From Lotus japonicus (Eukaryota; Streptophyta; Magnoliopsida; Fabales; Fabaceae), in the NCBI RefSeq assembly GCF_012489685.1, contig NC_080043.1:47817127-47881126 (forward strand): a stretch of 64,000 nucleotides of DNA. Reading direction: 5' to 3'. The notes beneath the pieces were generated by a model that saw only the letters and a list, made by a program, of their open reading frames with translations, was not told where the DNA came from and made no database searches. Within the stretch, counting starts at the first letter, position 1. Every line of letters begins with the position of its first letter. Shown here in pieces: positions 1-12,300 of the stretch. Made by a program: the position numbers and the translations under genes.

Positions 1-1263
1 TGTTCCAGTGGGTTTTTCTAAATCTTCACCTTCGATGTATTAGGCCTGATCAACTTAATATTGAGGGGGTGATATTCGGAATCAGAACTGGCAATGGACT
101 TTGATAGATGGATTGGTAAGATTAATTTGATTGGATCGAGGATTAGTTGAGTTGGGAAGTAAAGTTTTTGTTAAGTAATTGATTTCCTTTGGGGAGGAGT
201 TATAGTTTAAGAAATGGATATTCATTTAAGAAGTATTGAAGAATTAAAGGACATTTGAGGTCCAAACGTGGTGAAAGTTTAGGTTTTAAGTCTATGAATT
301 CTTGTCTTAAGTGCGTAGGACTCAAGGTTTGTCAGGTTTTGATCGAGAGACTAAGTATCGGATTGATGGGAGGACGATCTAGTTACGGAAATAAAGAGTT
401 AGTATTAAGATTAATACTTGAGGTTGTTATATGTGGACAAATTTCTTAGAGTCTAAGAGTGAATGGAACTTTGTTATGGAGTCCGATATTGCATGCTGGG
501 GTTAGCAAGTGAATTTCACTAAGTTAAGTGAGGATTTAAGGGTTAAGATTGACCTTGGGAGGTGAAAATCATGTTCGAATCAGAGATTTAGTGGTGTTGG
601 CATTAATGATTGTAGTTAAACCTCCGAATGTTGAGGGATCGGATGATAAAATGACTAGTTAAGTTTCCTGAGGTACAACTATGGTTTGATTTTCTAGGGA
701 ATAAGTTCGGATTTGGGGGAAGTGTTAAGGATTTTAGGTAATTGTAAAGTGGGTTGTGAATAAGTGAAGGTTGGTTTTATGGTTCAAGTAAGGGAAGTCT
801 CGAAAAAGGGGAGATGACAATAATGGATTGTAAGATATTAAGATGGTGATTAGCTTATAAGTTGCTGATGAATGGATGTTAAAAGGGATTGGGTCTAGCG
901 ATGCACAAGGTATAAAGACTCACGTCGAGTTTTACTTTGAGTGATGACTAAGTAGAAGATTGATTTCATGGTGCGAATGAGGATAGTTACGAAGTTGGAA
1001 TCGACGTTAATGGACTAGTAGATTCCAAGGGAATAGTTCGTCTATGAGTTATAGAGCGACCGAGTTAAGTTTTGAATCATGAGTGGAGATCACGAGGACA
1101 GGTTGAACATTCACTCTGGAATGCCAGAGGTGTACTGAGTTTAAGCCGAATTTTTGGACGAACAAAAGTAAAGGATCAAGTGGTTAAGGTTGTGCAATTG
1201 CACGTAGCGTCAACCAATGTTATTTCCAACATAGAACTGACACGAGTGGTCGAGCAGGACGAC
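1..1263. other. Unassigned C-poor sequence, no intact gene
   Basis: The plus strand is strikingly poor in C and rich in G, A and T, and every frame is broken by stops. No domain is recognisable. Around 1070-1200 there is weak word-level similarity to the integrase zinc-finger coding region of the intact gypsy element (the stretch around 38770-38910), for example a shared TTGAACATTCAC-like string followed by CTGGAATG. It may therefore be a heavily mutated or replaced internal part of element A. The clear homology to gypsy pol begins only at about 1264. Confidence 0.4.
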
Positions 1264-2959
1264 ATAGAGCTTAAAGTACTTGTTTGACCAGAAGGAGTTG
1301 AACATGAGACAACGACGCTGGATGGAATTTCTCAAGGATTACGATTTTACCTTACAATACCATCCTGGAAAGGCTAATGTCGTTACTGATGCATTGAGCA
1401 GGAAGATGCATATCTCATCAATGATGGTTAAGGAGCTGCAACTGCTGGAACAATTTTGAGATTTGAGCTTAGATGTGAGAGCATCTGAGGGAGAACTGAA
1501 GTTTGGGACGATCAAGATCACCAATGGATTGATGGAAGAAATCCGAGACCAACAGTTACAAGATGAATTTTTACTCGGAAAATAAGAATTTAGTAATTCA
1601 GGGTAAGGACCCGGAATTCAAGGTAGGGAGTGACAATATCCTGCGATGCAAGGATAGAGTGTGCGTACCTAACAACCCCGACTTAAGGAGGTTGATTATG
1701 GACGAAGGTCACAAAAGCAAGTTGAGCATTCACCCTGGAATGAAAAAGATGTATCAGGACTTGAAGGTGAATTTTGGTGGCCAGGGATGAAGAGACAAGT
1801 GGCAGAATATGTAGCTGCATGTTTAATCTGTCAAAAGGCGAAGGTGGAACATCAGAAATCTTCGGGTATGCTACAAAGTTTGGATGTACCTCAATGGAAA
1901 TGGGATAGCATATCGATGGATTTTGTCGTGGCGTTGCCAAGAACTCAAAAGGGATATGATTCGATTTGGGTAATCGTGGACCGATTGACTAAGTCAGCTC
2001 ATTTCATACCTGTGAGAACTACGTACAACGTGGATAAGCTATCAGAGATTTATATAGCTGAGATTGTGCGACGTCATGGAGTGCCAACAAGTATCGTTTC
2101 CGATAGAGACCCGAAGTTTAATTCACATTTGTGGGGAGCTCTTCATAATGCTTTGGGAACGAGGCTGAGATTAAGTTCTGCTTATCATCCACAGACTGAT
2201 GGGCAAACTGAGAGAACTATCCAATCATTGGAGGATTTGCTACGAGCTTGCGTGTTAGACAACAAGGGCAGTTGGGATACCCTATTGCCACTGATTGAGT
2301 TCACATACAACAACAGTTTTCATACGACCATAGGCATGGCACCGTATGAGGCTTTGTATGGCCGCAAGTGTAGAACACCTTTATGTTGGTATCAAGATGG
2401 AGAGAATTTGTTAGTAGGACCGGAACTTCTGCAACAGACAACTGAGAAGATTAAACAGATCAGAGAGAAGATGAAGGCTTCTCAGAGTAGACAGAAGAGC
2501 TATGCAGATCAAAGGCGCAGAACCCTGGAATTCGAAGAAGGAGATCATGTGTTTCTGCGAGTTACCCAGACTACAGGAGTTGGTCGAGCAATCAAGTCAA
2601 GAAAGCTTACGCCAAAGTTCATTGGACCTTATCAGATTACTCGTCGTGTAGGACCGGTAGTTTATCAGATCGCACTACCGCCTTTTCTATCAAACATTCA
2701 CGATGTATTCCATGCGACACAACTGAGGAAGTATATTGCTGATCCGACACATGTTATCGAGCTGGATGACATTGAGTTGAAGGATAACTTGTCTTTCGAG
2801 ACACCGCCAATCAGCATTGGTGACACAAGGATAAAGCAGTTGAGGGGAAAAGAGATCGAGTTAGTGAAGGTTATTTGGAACAAGGACACCGGCGATGCGA
2901 CGTGGGAGCTGAAGGAAAAGATCAAGGAACAGTACCCAGAACTTTTTACTGACCCTTAA
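1264..2959 (+). pseudogene. Gypsy A pol remnant: RNase H end, integrase, chromodomain
   Basis: Aligns by eye with residues about 915-1479 of the intact polyprotein encoded at 35609-40048. It starts at the RNase H C-terminus, then has an in-frame TGA near 1457, a stop near 1583 and a one-base deletion near 1775 in the codons for the FWWPG motif after the integrase zinc finger. From 1787 the frame is open to the TAA at 2957-2959. That stretch holds the integrase core, with catalytic aspartates in SMDF and VSDRDPKF and the glutamate in DGQTER, then the GPY motif and a chromodomain-like end with LVKVIWN and ATWELKEK. In a living element this part joins cDNA to host DNA and steers insertion through chromatin. 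Here the upstream breaks make it non-functional. Confidence 0.85.
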
Positions 2960-2978
2960 GTTTCGAGGTCGAAACTTT

Positions 2979-2996
2979 CTTTTTGGAGGGTAGTAA
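2979..2996 (+). promoter_or_regulatory. Polypurine tract of gypsy A
   Basis: The purine-rich run TTTTTGGAGGGTAGTAA lies directly before the 3' LTR start TGTAAGGC. The same string precedes the 3' LTR of element D at 40068-40085. By position it primes plus-strand DNA synthesis. Confidence 0.75.
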
Positions 2997-5139
2997 TGTA
3001 AGGCCCAAGTTTTAACGCTTTGGATAAGTGAATAAAATAAAAGAGTTATTTGATTAAGATAAATTTGAGAAGGAAAAAGGTTCAGGAAAAGTCCAAGAAT
3101 TTATCGAAGAACCGAAAGAGTTATAGCACGACTAACATACGCTTAATCCTAGGTCAAAGGTATTAGTGAATAGTTAATTTACGCTTTAGGACACGATGGA
3201 AACTAATTCCAAAAATCCTCAGAGAAATGTTAGAACTTCTCTTTTCCGTCCTTAAACAATCATTTCGATGCGAAATCCTGGAAAGTACGAACGTCAAATT
3301 CCAATTCTCGGAAGTTTGCCGAAACGGAATCCCTGATAGTTCGAGAAAACCTAAGATCGACAGACGATGAAGACTTTTTCTATTCGGAGCTGCAAAAGAA
3401 GATTCCACCCGCGTTCTCCTATTTCTCTCATCATTCCTAATCTTTCTTCAGAAGGAAGTTTTCTCATCCGACGATCACTGCAAAAAGTAGTTTTTCGGGA
3501 TAATCCGACTTACACCGACTTATGCCGATTTTGGATCTTTTGGTTTAATTCGAAGAATCCTGTTTTGAGTTCTGGAATTCTGTCGCCAGAACCTATCTTA
3601 GAATGCGCAGAGGAACGCGCAGGAAAAATCGGAATCGCAAAAAAATCATTTTTCCGTTTTTTCCAAAACCTATAAATAGCTTGAAAATTAGATTTTTGCA
3701 AAAAAATACCCATTTTCCCTCCCCCAAAACCGTGAGCAGCTAGAGAGAAAGAGAGGATCCGGATTTTCGCGAATCTTTGCCCGTTTTCTTCACCGATCGT
3801 TGCTAATCGAAGACCTTGAGGTAGGTAAACTATATCTCGCTTCTGATCGTCAGATCTGTCGACTTTTTCTATGTTTTTCTGAGCTCAAAGTTTGGAGCAT
3901 TTTGTAAAACTGTCCAAATAAGCTGATTTCAGCGTCTAAACTTCTTCCCTGCATGCTCCTGAGCGTGTTCTGCGGATTAGATTTTGTCGAATGTCGACGA
4001 AATGCCGCCGGGATCAATTTCTACCTTAAATACCCATTTTTCGGTAAAGTCGCAACCTTTAAGCTCTAATCTATCGACTTGGCTTAGTGCTAGTAGGATT
4101 TGTCGTCATAAACGTCGTTGTGGACGTCTCCATCCAATCTGTTTTTCAAAAATCCAATTTTGAAATTCTGAGCTAAAAATAATGACCAAACTACCCCTAT
4201 ATCAGTTTTCGATCCGAAAATTTTTCCGAGCCTAGAACCGTCTTAGTTACGGCTTATGTTAACCTAGGAACCAAGTTTGATCGAAGAAAAATCGACCCTC
4301 CCAATTAAGGAAAGTGGCCGAGAGCTATACCAAGGGGGAAGGAAATCCGACTTTTTCGAAAACTTGTCTTAACGCGTTAGATTGTCGTACCACAGAGTTT
4401 GTAATGTAACGTGTAACCCTAGGACTTATTGCTTGCTGAGTTTCTGACTCAATGTGTTGATTTCTGTGATTTTGGCTTAAGGTTCTTTTGAGGAGTTTCC
4501 TGGAGATCAAGGCGAGGAACGTGAAGGAGGTTGTGAGGAAAACGCTGGAGGAGTTACAGGTGAGGGCTACTCTCTGAATTACTAGATAATGCTTTAGGTG
4601 TCGACAAGTTCGACTTGATTTATGTGTTATGCACTTAATTGCTAAATGTCTGAATTGTTCTCTGAGGCTTCGGCCGACCTTGCTGAGTATTTGATGCCAT
4701 GATATTGTGTGCTAAATGATTCACATGCTATGTGCTACATGGTTAACTTAGGATGTGTTGGAATATGCTGTTATGCTTTTGACTGAGCTGCTTTATTTAT
4801 GCTATTCCACGTGCACCTGAGATTCTGAGGAGTGAGGATTGCGGGCAAGTCATGCCGAATTTTTATGAGATTTTGAGAAAGTTTAGAAGGACGAACGGAG
4901 TTCGGACCTTGTTATGTTTTAATGGATCGAGACCTTCTCAGGGAATTATTTGAGATTATGGGATCTCTGAAAACTCTTAGGAAGTATTATAAGATTAAAT
5001 GAAATCTATTTTATCACGGAAATTCATAAGACATTAATCAATTTCTAAATCCTTTGAACAATAATAGCATCCTTAGATAAGAGCATAGAGCCTGAGTATT
5101 AGTTTGGAAATATGAGAAGTGTCGTCGAGTCCAAGTTTT

Positions 5140-5316
5140 GAGGAAATCTATGAGTTTCAAGTACATTCGTACTCCTTCGCTCGTTGAGCAGGTTATTGTT
5201 TGGCTATCTAAAGTTTAGCCGGAAACTATAAGTTTCCAAGTACTTCGGTACCTTTCGCTCGAGGAGCAGTTTATTGTTTGGCTATCTAAAGTTTAGCCGG
5301 GAACCATGAGTTCCAA
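5140..5316 (+). repeat. Hairpin chain in LTR A (two ~76-bp units)
   Basis: Two tandem units each carry small stem-loops in the same order: GGCTA/TAGCC, then GGAAAC/GTTTCC (unit 1) or GGGAAC/GTTCC (unit 2), AGTAC/GTACT or GTAC/GTAC, and GCTC/GAGC with a 3-base loop. Equivalent stems with different paired bases occur in D (33699-33774) and G (59778-59850). The chain lies between the second donor-like site and the start of the LTR ORF, as in the other LTRs. Confidence 0.6.
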
Positions 5317-5993
5317 AGTATCTTCTTCTTTTGATTAATTCATTTTGTCGCAGAATCGACGTTTGCCTTAGGGTAGGCTTTTTAGAGACAATAAGTTAGC
5401 TAGAACACGTGACGACGTGTCGAGTGAGGTCGGAGACGTTGTTTGGCTAATCACTTGCATTCATGCACTCATTTTGAGGTTAATACACGGCGGATTACCG
5501 GACCTCGGTGGATTCCAAAATGGTCATAAGACCCGGATTTCCATATTTAGGACACTACGGTGGTCCTCAGTAGCAGACGGAATGGCAGACCTACGGGTTC
5601 ACTGCTGATCTGACTACTTTTGTGTGGTGTAAGAGACGCCCGAGCGGAATGGTCCCACTTTGGCCGGTGTTAGGGCTGACTCGATGGTGTCCATCCTTCT
5701 TCCGGAATGCATTTTGTTACCCAGCATTGCATTTCATGCAACATACATGCTGACTTAGTTGCTGAGTGTGATTGGTACCTGTTTATCCTACTTGAGGCAT
5801 GCTAATTGTTATTATGATCTTCATATTCATTGTGATATATGCAACCCTAGGATTTTATCCCTAAACGTATAAGCCTGAGAGGCTAAATAATTATTACCCT
5901 ATATATCTGGTTTTATTATTTATATAATTCTTTGGAGTTGACCCTCGCGTCTTCTGTGTGTGTTTGGGCGGACTACGCCATTGTCAGTTGAGT

Positions 5994-6125
5994 ATGGCGG
6001 ACCGGTTCACGATGGTTCACCCTTCAGGGGGAAACTAGGTTGAAGAAGCTTGATCAGGAGGACTACGGTTCAGGGGTGGTCGACCCCGCTGGCCACCGAG
6101 CGACTTACTCGAGATGGGGTTAGTG
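5994..6125 (+). pseudogene. Remnant of the LTR-encoded ORF in A
   Basis: An ATG followed by codons for MADRFTMVHPSGG matches the start of the LTR ORF in F (54172) and its counterparts in D and G. The frame then meets TAG. In another frame the conserved VVDPAGHRATYS motif follows. The C-terminal half is missing, and sequence jumps to the block beginning GGTTAGTGTAGGAGTAG. This is a truncated, frameshifted copy. Confidence 0.6.
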
Positions 6126-6568
6126 TAGGAGTAGTGTCGATGCTCTGACCGTCATGCTTCAGTTTTGGGGACAGGGTAGTTTCCTACCGGTAGCTTTTTG
6201 TGTGGTTTCCTATGGAGATCACAGAGAGCTGGTTGGATCTAGGGGGTCTTCTCTTAGGCCGCTGGGCCAACTTGTTCTCAGATTTTGAGGTTTAGTGTTG
6301 CGGACACAATATTTTTACCTTGGTTTGTACTTTTGCCTACGGGCGTTACTCTCTTTTACTTTCCGTCACTGGAGGTTTACTCGTGACGTGGTTTACAACT
6401 TACAGTGGGGGCTGTAATCATATTGTATATTAGTTCTGTTATCTTCGTTTTAGAGTTTCATCTCTTTCTGTCTTTACTTACATTATCGAAAAAAAAATAA
6501 TTCACGTTTTTCCGCTTAAGTTATTTCTTTGGTTACTAAAGTGACGCCACCGAAATCGGGGTGTTACA

Positions 6569-8632
6569 GGCTTCACATTGAAAGGTGGCTCAAGGATCTG
6601 GACATCATCATCTTCCTTTTCTTTCTCAGCAGGGATCTCACCAGTCTGGGTTATGAGAAAGGTGTGTGGAGGGGATGCTGGCTTGGGAGTGAATTGCTCA
6701 ACCAAGGTTTTTAGAGTTGCCTCACTTTGAATAATGCCTTGAATGAAGGAATTGAAAGGAGGTACTGGTTCAGTTGGGATGGATGTGGAAGAGGTGTAAA
6801 TTGGAATGGAAGGGATGGCTGTGGTAGCTGTTTGGATGGTTGAAGTAGGAGCTTGAGGTTCAGCTTGTGTGTGAGTTTGTGTTTCAGGTTGAGTGGGTGC
6901 TGTTTGGGTTAAGGTAGGCATGGAAGTAGATATAGGCAGGGGTTGTTCAGTTATAACTACTAAAGCAGAATCAGAATTAATGCTTTCAGTAATTACCTTA
7001 CTGGGGCTTCTGATGGGTGAGGTTCTGGTGAGACTTGCAGCCCTTGCTGGATCAGAAGTGCGTTTAGATCTTCTTTCTCTCTGAACTTCTGAAGTTGGTT
7101 CAGATGCTTGTTCTGCCGCTGTTTCCTTCTGCTGAAGTGGTCCCCTCAGAGGAAGCTTCCTTCTCTTCACTAGGGGAATAGCGTCAGAATCAGTGGATTC
7201 TTCAGCATCTGAATCTTCCCTTATACCCTGAATCACATTCTGAATGATCTCATGGTCATCCTGCTCATCTTCCTCTTCCTCAAGAATAATTTTGCGTCTC
7301 TTAGCCAGAGGCATGTCTTCATCTTCAGTTTCTTCACTTGGGAAGTCTTCCCATGTGTCTTCTAAGCTTTCAGAATCAGACATTTGTTGTTGTTGAGCTG
7401 AGGTTCTCTTCAGATGCCTTTCAGGAGATGGTTCCCTGATGATCACAGTCTTGGAAGCAGCCTTCTTCTTTGCAGGTTCCTCTATCAGAATCCCTTTGCC
7501 CTTAGGATCTGAGGGCTTGCTGCTTGTTGTTCTCCTGGATTTCCTGGTTGCCAGGTTAGGAGGACTCTCAGGAAGAGTGCTAACAAATTCTGTAAGGGTG
7601 ATTGGATCACCTTGACTTCTGAGCATCCTGACATATTCCAGAATGCATGTTGGATTGTCCTTTTTGGACCAAATGGGAAAGTCATCAATGGGGTAATTTC
7701 TCCGACGAACTTCATCAGAGGTGTCTTCTTTGGGAGCAACTTTAATCTTCTCAATGATCTGCATTTTCTTCAATTTTGTGCCATTGAGAGCATCACCAAC
7801 TGTCATGGCCAGATCTTCGTGAAGTCCAAGATCTGATAGAGTCTTGACAAGCTTATTTTGGACGAAGATGTCTGACAGGAGCCTTTCCATACGGAATGTA
7901 AGAGATGAATCTTTTGTTCTCAGAACCAGTTGTGGTCCTTGATTTTCCAACACATTCCTTCAGATAATTGAAAAGTAGGAATGGCAGACATATAAGCTCA
8001 CCAGTTGAAATATAGTACATGATTACCTTCTGAGTTGCATTCAGGTAATCAGTTCCTCCAGTTCTGGGGTGAATACAGTGCATGAAGATCTTTTGCCAAA
8101 TCTTCATTTCAGACTTCAAGTCCTTAATGTTGTACTTGGTTTTCTCATAAGACCAGTTATCATAGAGCGCCTTGTTGACCACGGTCCTCATTCCAGCAAC
8201 ATTTGCTTCAACATTCTTGATCCTTTTTCCCTGCTGAAACTCCATACCCAGCAGTTTTGCTATAGATTCTTCAGAGATCACAATTTTCTTGTCCAGTACA
8301 TGGGAGACGACGTAGTAGTCGTTGCAGACTGCATTCTTCCAGAACTCGACAACCAATTTGTGATAGATTGGACCAACGAGCCTGTTGAAGTACCCAGACC
8401 ATCCTTGCAAATTGACTTGGTTCCTAATATCAAACCCATGTTGAGCAAGATTATCAAAATCAACTCTTGCTTCGCAGCACACACTTAGTTCTTCCACTTT
8501 CTTTGCACAGGTGACTACATTTGGTGCATTCAGAATCTTCTGAGCTTCCTCGAATCTTTGCTTCTCTTGATCTTTGGCAGTTTGTGTGGTAGAAGCAGGA
8601 ACATTCGCCTTAGTTTTCCTCGATTTGCCCAT
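6569..8632 (-). pseudogene. Env-like gene of copia B, frameshifted and truncated
   Basis: The start is taken at the ATG at 8632-8630 (MGKSRKTKANV), because a conserved promoter-like block lies about 135 bp upstream. The N-terminal half carries the plant 'putative transposon protein' type domain, with motifs NLAQHGFDIR, LQGWSGYFNRLVGP, VVSHVLDKKI and LKECVGKSRTT that match the copy in C. The frame shifts between about 7880 and 7950, then continues in a second frame with KLKKM and EDTSDEVRRR. After that comes a low-complexity acidic and Ser/Thr/Pro-rich part. Gypsy A cuts it at 6568 in a DDVQILEP segment. The function of env-like proteins in SIRE elements is unproven. I see no convincing signal peptide or transmembrane segment. 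Confidence 0.75.
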
Positions 8633-8762
8633 GATTTTCAGAGATGGAGGTTTAGGGTTCAGAGAGAGGAGGAAATGTTGGAGGAAGGAATATGAATGAA
8701 TGCAATGCACACGGGAGTTTCAAAACCGTAAGTGTAAGTGAGTGGGAGATCGTGTGTGACGG

Positions 8763-8793
8763 TGCATATAGTGGGTTTATGGTAACCGTTGAC
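8763..8793 (-). promoter_or_regulatory. Promoter-like block before env-like gene (B)
   Basis: On the minus strand it reads CAACGGTTACC, then ATAAACCCACTATA. The same two strings with similar spacing occur before the env-like gene of C (18537-18566). The CTATA is about 135 bp upstream of the env-like ATG here and about 140 bp in C. That conservation suggests separate transcription of the third gene. The 8794-9123 stretch between this block and pol shows no other gene. Confidence 0.5.
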
Positions 8794-9123
8794 AGTTTTT
8801 CTAAGAAATTAAAGGCAAAATCAACGGTTATAAAGTATATAGTCTGAAAATAGCATAGTAGAGGAGAGTAGACGTCATCATTATAGCAGATATACCACGC
8901 GACTCAAGGAACTATGTCACAAATGAAGTGACACGTGTATTGTTGTCTACCACAGAAGTTTAACCAGTGGGTTAAGTGCTTCTGATCGAGTAACTTCTAA
9001 AGGAGGTAACATCTGATGACTTCAGAAGTACCAGGGTCAGAAGTTCTGAAGAAAACCTTACTCTGGACAAAAATCCATGTTCAGGTTTTCAAGAATAAAT
9101 AAAAACCTATCTTCTGCCAAGGG

Positions 9124-12100
9124 CTAAGTAAAGATATCTGCCCACTGATGGTCAGTATCAACATACTCTAATGATAGAGTGCCCTTCTGAACATGATCAC
9201 GAATATAATGATACTTTACCTCTATATGCTTTGCTCTTGAATGTAGAATAGGATTCTTGCTGAGTGAAATAGCAGCTGTGTTCTCACAGTAGATAGGAAC
9301 CTTCTTCATAGACAATCCATAGTCCTCTAGATGGTTCTTCATCCATATGGTTTGTGTACAGCAAGTGGCAGCTGAGACATACTCTGCTTCAGCAGTTGAT
9401 AGAGCAATTGTGTTCTGTCTTTTGCTTGACCAAGATACAAGATTTGATCCAAGGAAATGACAGCTTCCAGAGGTGCTTTTCCTTTCCACTCTATCTCCAG
9501 CAAAGTCAGCATCACAAAAACCTGAAAGTGTATACTCTGATGTTTTTCTATACATCAAGCCAAGGTTAGTAGTTCCTTTCAGATATTTGAGGATCCTCTT
9601 AACAGCAGTTAAATGAGTCTCTCTAGGATCTGATTGGAATCTAGCACAGAGATGCACACTAAACAATATATCAGGTCTAGATGCAGTTAAGTAAAGAAGA
9701 GAGTCTATTATTCCACGATAGAGCTTCTGACAAACCTTAGAGGAAACTTCCTCTTTCTCAAGAATGCATGTTGGATGTATTGGAGTCTTTGAGATGTTGC
9801 AGTCACTCATGTAGAACTTCTTCAGAAGTTCCAGGGTGTACTTCTTCTGATGGATATAGGTGACTCCTGGTCGTTGATCTATTTGAATTCCCAGGAAGTA
9901 TTTAAGTTCTCCCATCATGCTCATTTCAAATTCAGACTGCATTAACTTAGAAAATTCCTTGCACAAGGAGGGATTAGCAGAACCAAAAATGATATCATCA
10001 ACATAAATCTGAACTATAAGAATGTCATTCTTATAGGTTCTGCAGAAAAGAGTATTGTCACCTTTACCCCTTACAAACTCATTCTGTAGAAGAAAGGAGC
10101 TGAGCCTTTCATACCACGCTCTGGGAGCTTGCTTCAATCCATAGAGTGACTTCTTGAGCTTGTAGACATGCTCTGGGTGTTTGTCATCTTCAAAGCCAGG
10201 AGGTTGCTTGACATACACTTCTTCTGAAATGTAGCCATTGAGGAAGGCACTTTTGACATCCATCTGATGGAGAATGATGTTGTGATTTACTGAGAAGGAA
10301 ATCAGTAGCCTTATAGCTTCAAGCCTTGCTACAGGAGCAAAGGTCTCAGTGTAATCAATTCCCTCTTGTTGACTGTAGCCTTGAGCTACCAGTCTTGCCT
10401 TGTTTCTTGTTACTTCTCCTTTTTCATTCAGCTTGTTTCTGAATACCCACTTGGTTCCTATGACATGGAAACCTTTGGGTTTGGGCATTAAGGTCCATAC
10501 ATCATTCTTGGTGAATTGATCTAGCTCTTCTTGCATTGCTTGAATCCAACTTTTGTCTTCAAGAGCTTCATCAACTGATTTCGGCTCAATGAGAGACACA
10601 AATCCCTTCAGACTCAGAAGAGTCTCTTCTGAAGGTTTGAGCATATACCTGGTTCTGACGGGAGCATCTTTGTTGCCAATGATCAGTTCTTGTGGATGAG
10701 AAGCAACTATTATTTTCTTCTTCTGAAGTGGATCAGAAGTTGTTGGAAAATCTTCAGATGCTTCTCTCTCTGAAGCAACATCCTCTGGGCTTTTCATTGG
10801 TTGATTTGCTTCTGAACAGTCAATGCTTAAATCTGCAAATCTTTCAAACAGCTTTGACTTTTCTGAGCCAAGCTTATCATCAAATCTAATCTGGATGGAT
10901 TCCTCAACAGTTTGATGAATAATATTATAAATTCTAAAACCTTTAGATCTTTCAGAATTACCAAGAAAATAACATTTTAAAGCTTTAGAATCGAATTTAC
11001 CCAATTGCTCCTTAGTGTTGAGCATGAAGCAAGTACTTCCGAATGGATGGAAGTAAGAGATACCAGGTTGTCTTCCTTTGCATAGCTCATACGGAGTTTT
11101 CTCCAGAATTGGTCTAATGGAGATTCTGTTATGGATGTAGCAAGCAGTGTTGATTGCTTCTGCCCAGAAGTGCTTGGCCATACTTGATTCTTGCATCATG
11201 GTGCGAGCCATCTCCTGAAGAGTTCTATTCTTTCTTTCAACTACTCCATTTTGTTGAGGAGTGCGAGGACAAGAGAAGTTATGGGAGGTTCCTTGAGAGT
11301 TGAATAAATCTTCAAAAGCTTTGTTCTCAAATTCTCCACCATGATCACTTCTGACAGTAATCACAGAAGATTGAAACTCCTTCTGAACTTGGGTAATGAA
11401 GTTAGTGAACACGGTATGTGTTTCATCTTTGTGCCTTAGGAACTTTACCCATGTCCACCTGCTATAGTCATCCACAATAACTAACCCATACTTCTTTCCT
11501 CCAATGGATTCAGTTTTCACTGGTCCAAAGAGATCAATGTGAAGTAGCTCAAGGGGCCTTGTTGTAGATACTACATTCTTTGCTTTAAAAGGCTTCTTGG
11601 TGAATTTACCCTTCTGACAAGCTTCACATAGAGCCTCTGATGAATACTTCAGACGAGGCAATCCTCTGACGAGATTTAGCTTGCTAAGTTGAGAGATTTT
11701 CCTAAGACTTGCATGTCCTAGACTTCTGTGCCAGATCCATTGCTCATCATTAACTGACATGAGACACTTGACCTTCTGAGATAGCAGTTCAGAGGATCTG
11801 ATTTTGTAAATATCATTTTTCCTCTTCCCAGAAAACAGAACAGATCCATCTGTTTGACTAACAGCTTTGCATCCGGTTTGATTGAAGATCACATCGTAAC
11901 CTTTGTCAGCAATTTGGCTTATGGAGAGCAAGTTGTGAAATAATCCTTCCACCAGAAGTACATGATTGATAACTGGAATTTTTCCATCTCCTATGGAACC
12001 TTTTCCAATAATTTTTCCCTTCTGGTTTCCTCCAAAGCCAACGTCTCCTCCTGACTTAAGCGGTGTCAGTTCTTGGAATATAGACCTTGTGCCCGTCATG

Positions 12101-12300
12101 TGTCGCGAGCATCCACTGTCCAGGTACCATGACAGGTGTCTTAACTGAGCTGCATAAGATGTCTGTAACAGGAATAATTTTTGCTTTAGGTACCCACACC
12201 TTGGGTCCTTTCTTGTTAGTTTTCCCAGAAGTTCTTGGAACTTTGGGTGCAACAGGAGGATAATGCAGAGGAACTTGAGTATAATATTTAGACATATCAA
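9124..12300 (-). CDS. Pol polyprotein of copia B: PR-IN-RT-RH
   Basis: A 1058-residue open frame. The protease active-site motif [12 protein letters not shown] has DSG at about residue 61. An integrase zinc finger follows (H191, H196, C225, C228), then the integrase core with D256, D319 and E355, correctly 35 residues apart. The reverse transcriptase has DVKSAFLNG and YVDD at 766-769, and RNase H has CDADFAGD. The start given is only the upstream limit of the open frame. The protein is probably made by frameshifting from gag, whose frame overlaps it between 12056 and 12300. It ends early: WADIFT is followed by TAG where C encodes KPLAEDRF, so about 25 residues are lost. Catalytic motifs look intact otherwise. 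It cuts the polyprotein, copies RNA to DNA and integrates it. Confidence 0.9.
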   Translation of the reverse strand: MICLNIILKFLCIILLLHPKFQELLGKLTRKDPRCGYLKQKLFLLQTSYAAQLRHLSWYLDSGCSRHMTGTRSIFQELTPLKSGGDVGFGGNQKGKIIGKGSIGDGKIPVINHVLLVEGLFHNLLSISQIADKGYDVIFNQTGCKAVSQTDGSVLFSGKRKNDIYKIRSSELLSQKVKCLMSVNDEQWIWHRSLGHASLRKISQLSKLNLVRGLPRLKYSSEALCEACQKGKFTKKPFKAKNVVSTTRPLELLHIDLFGPVKTESIGGKKYGLVIVDDYSRWTWVKFLRHKDETHTVFTNFITQVQKEFQSSVITVRSDHGGEFENKAFEDLFNSQGTSHNFSCPRTPQQNGVVERKNRTLQEMARTMMQESSMAKHFWAEAINTACYIHNRISIRPILEKTPYELCKGRQPGISYFHPFGSTCFMLNTKEQLGKFDSKALKCYFLGNSERSKGFRIYNIIHQTVEESIQIRFDDKLGSEKSKLFERFADLSIDCSEANQPMKSPEDVASEREASEDFPTTSDPLQKKKIIVASHPQELIIGNKDAPVRTRYMLKPSEETLLSLKGFVSLIEPKSVDEALEDKSWIQAMQEELDQFTKNDVWTLMPKPKGFHVIGTKWVFRNKLNEKGEVTRNKARLVAQGYSQQEGIDYTETFAPVARLEAIRLLISFSVNHNIILHQMDVKSAFLNGYISEEVYVKQPPGFEDDKHPEHVYKLKKSLYGLKQAPRAWYERLSSFLLQNEFVRGKGDNTLFCRTYKNDILIVQIYVDDIIFGSANPSLCKEFSKLMQSEFEMSMMGELKYFLGIQIDQRPGVTYIHQKKYTLELLKKFYMSDCNISKTPIHPTCILEKEEVSSKVCQKLYRGIIDSLLYLTASRPDILFSVHLCARFQSDPRETHLTAVKRILKYLKGTTNLGLMYRKTSEYTLSGFCDADFAGDRVERKSTSGSCHFLGSNLVSWSSKRQNTIALSTAEAEYVSAATCCTQTIWMKNHLEDYGLSMKKVPIYCENTAAISLSKNPILHSRAKHIEVKYHYIRDHVQKGTLSLEYVDTDHQWADIFT

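Larger units (their letters stand above)
1264..6568 (+). mobile_element. Gypsy element A (Tekay-like), 3' half
   Basis: This is the 3' part of a Ty3/gypsy chromovirus: end of RNase H, integrase, chromodomain, polypurine tract and a 3.57-kb 3' LTR. It reads like the intact copy at 31353-44130. The LTR ends in GGGTGTTACA and abuts directly on the env-like gene of copia element B, so A inserted into B. The 5' LTR, gag and most of pol lie outside the window or are replaced by the unrecognised sequence at 1-1263. The 5' target-site copy cannot be seen; the 3' flank is GGCTT. Confidence 0.85.
2997..6568 (+). repeat. 3' LTR of gypsy A (3572 bp)
   Basis: Starts TGTAAGGCCC and ends GTGTTACA, giving the short inverted ends TGTAA/TTACA shared by all gypsy LTRs here. 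A TATA box (TATAAATA) lies at 3671-3678. A donor-like GAG|GTAGGT is near 3821, an acceptor-like TTAAG|GTTC near 4483, and a second donor CAG|GTGAGG at 4560. A chain of hairpins lies at 5140-5316, a broken LTR ORF from 5994, and the U5 end resembles those of D and G. It is more diverged from D than the two D LTRs are from each other, so it belongs to an older or separate lineage. Confidence 0.9.
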
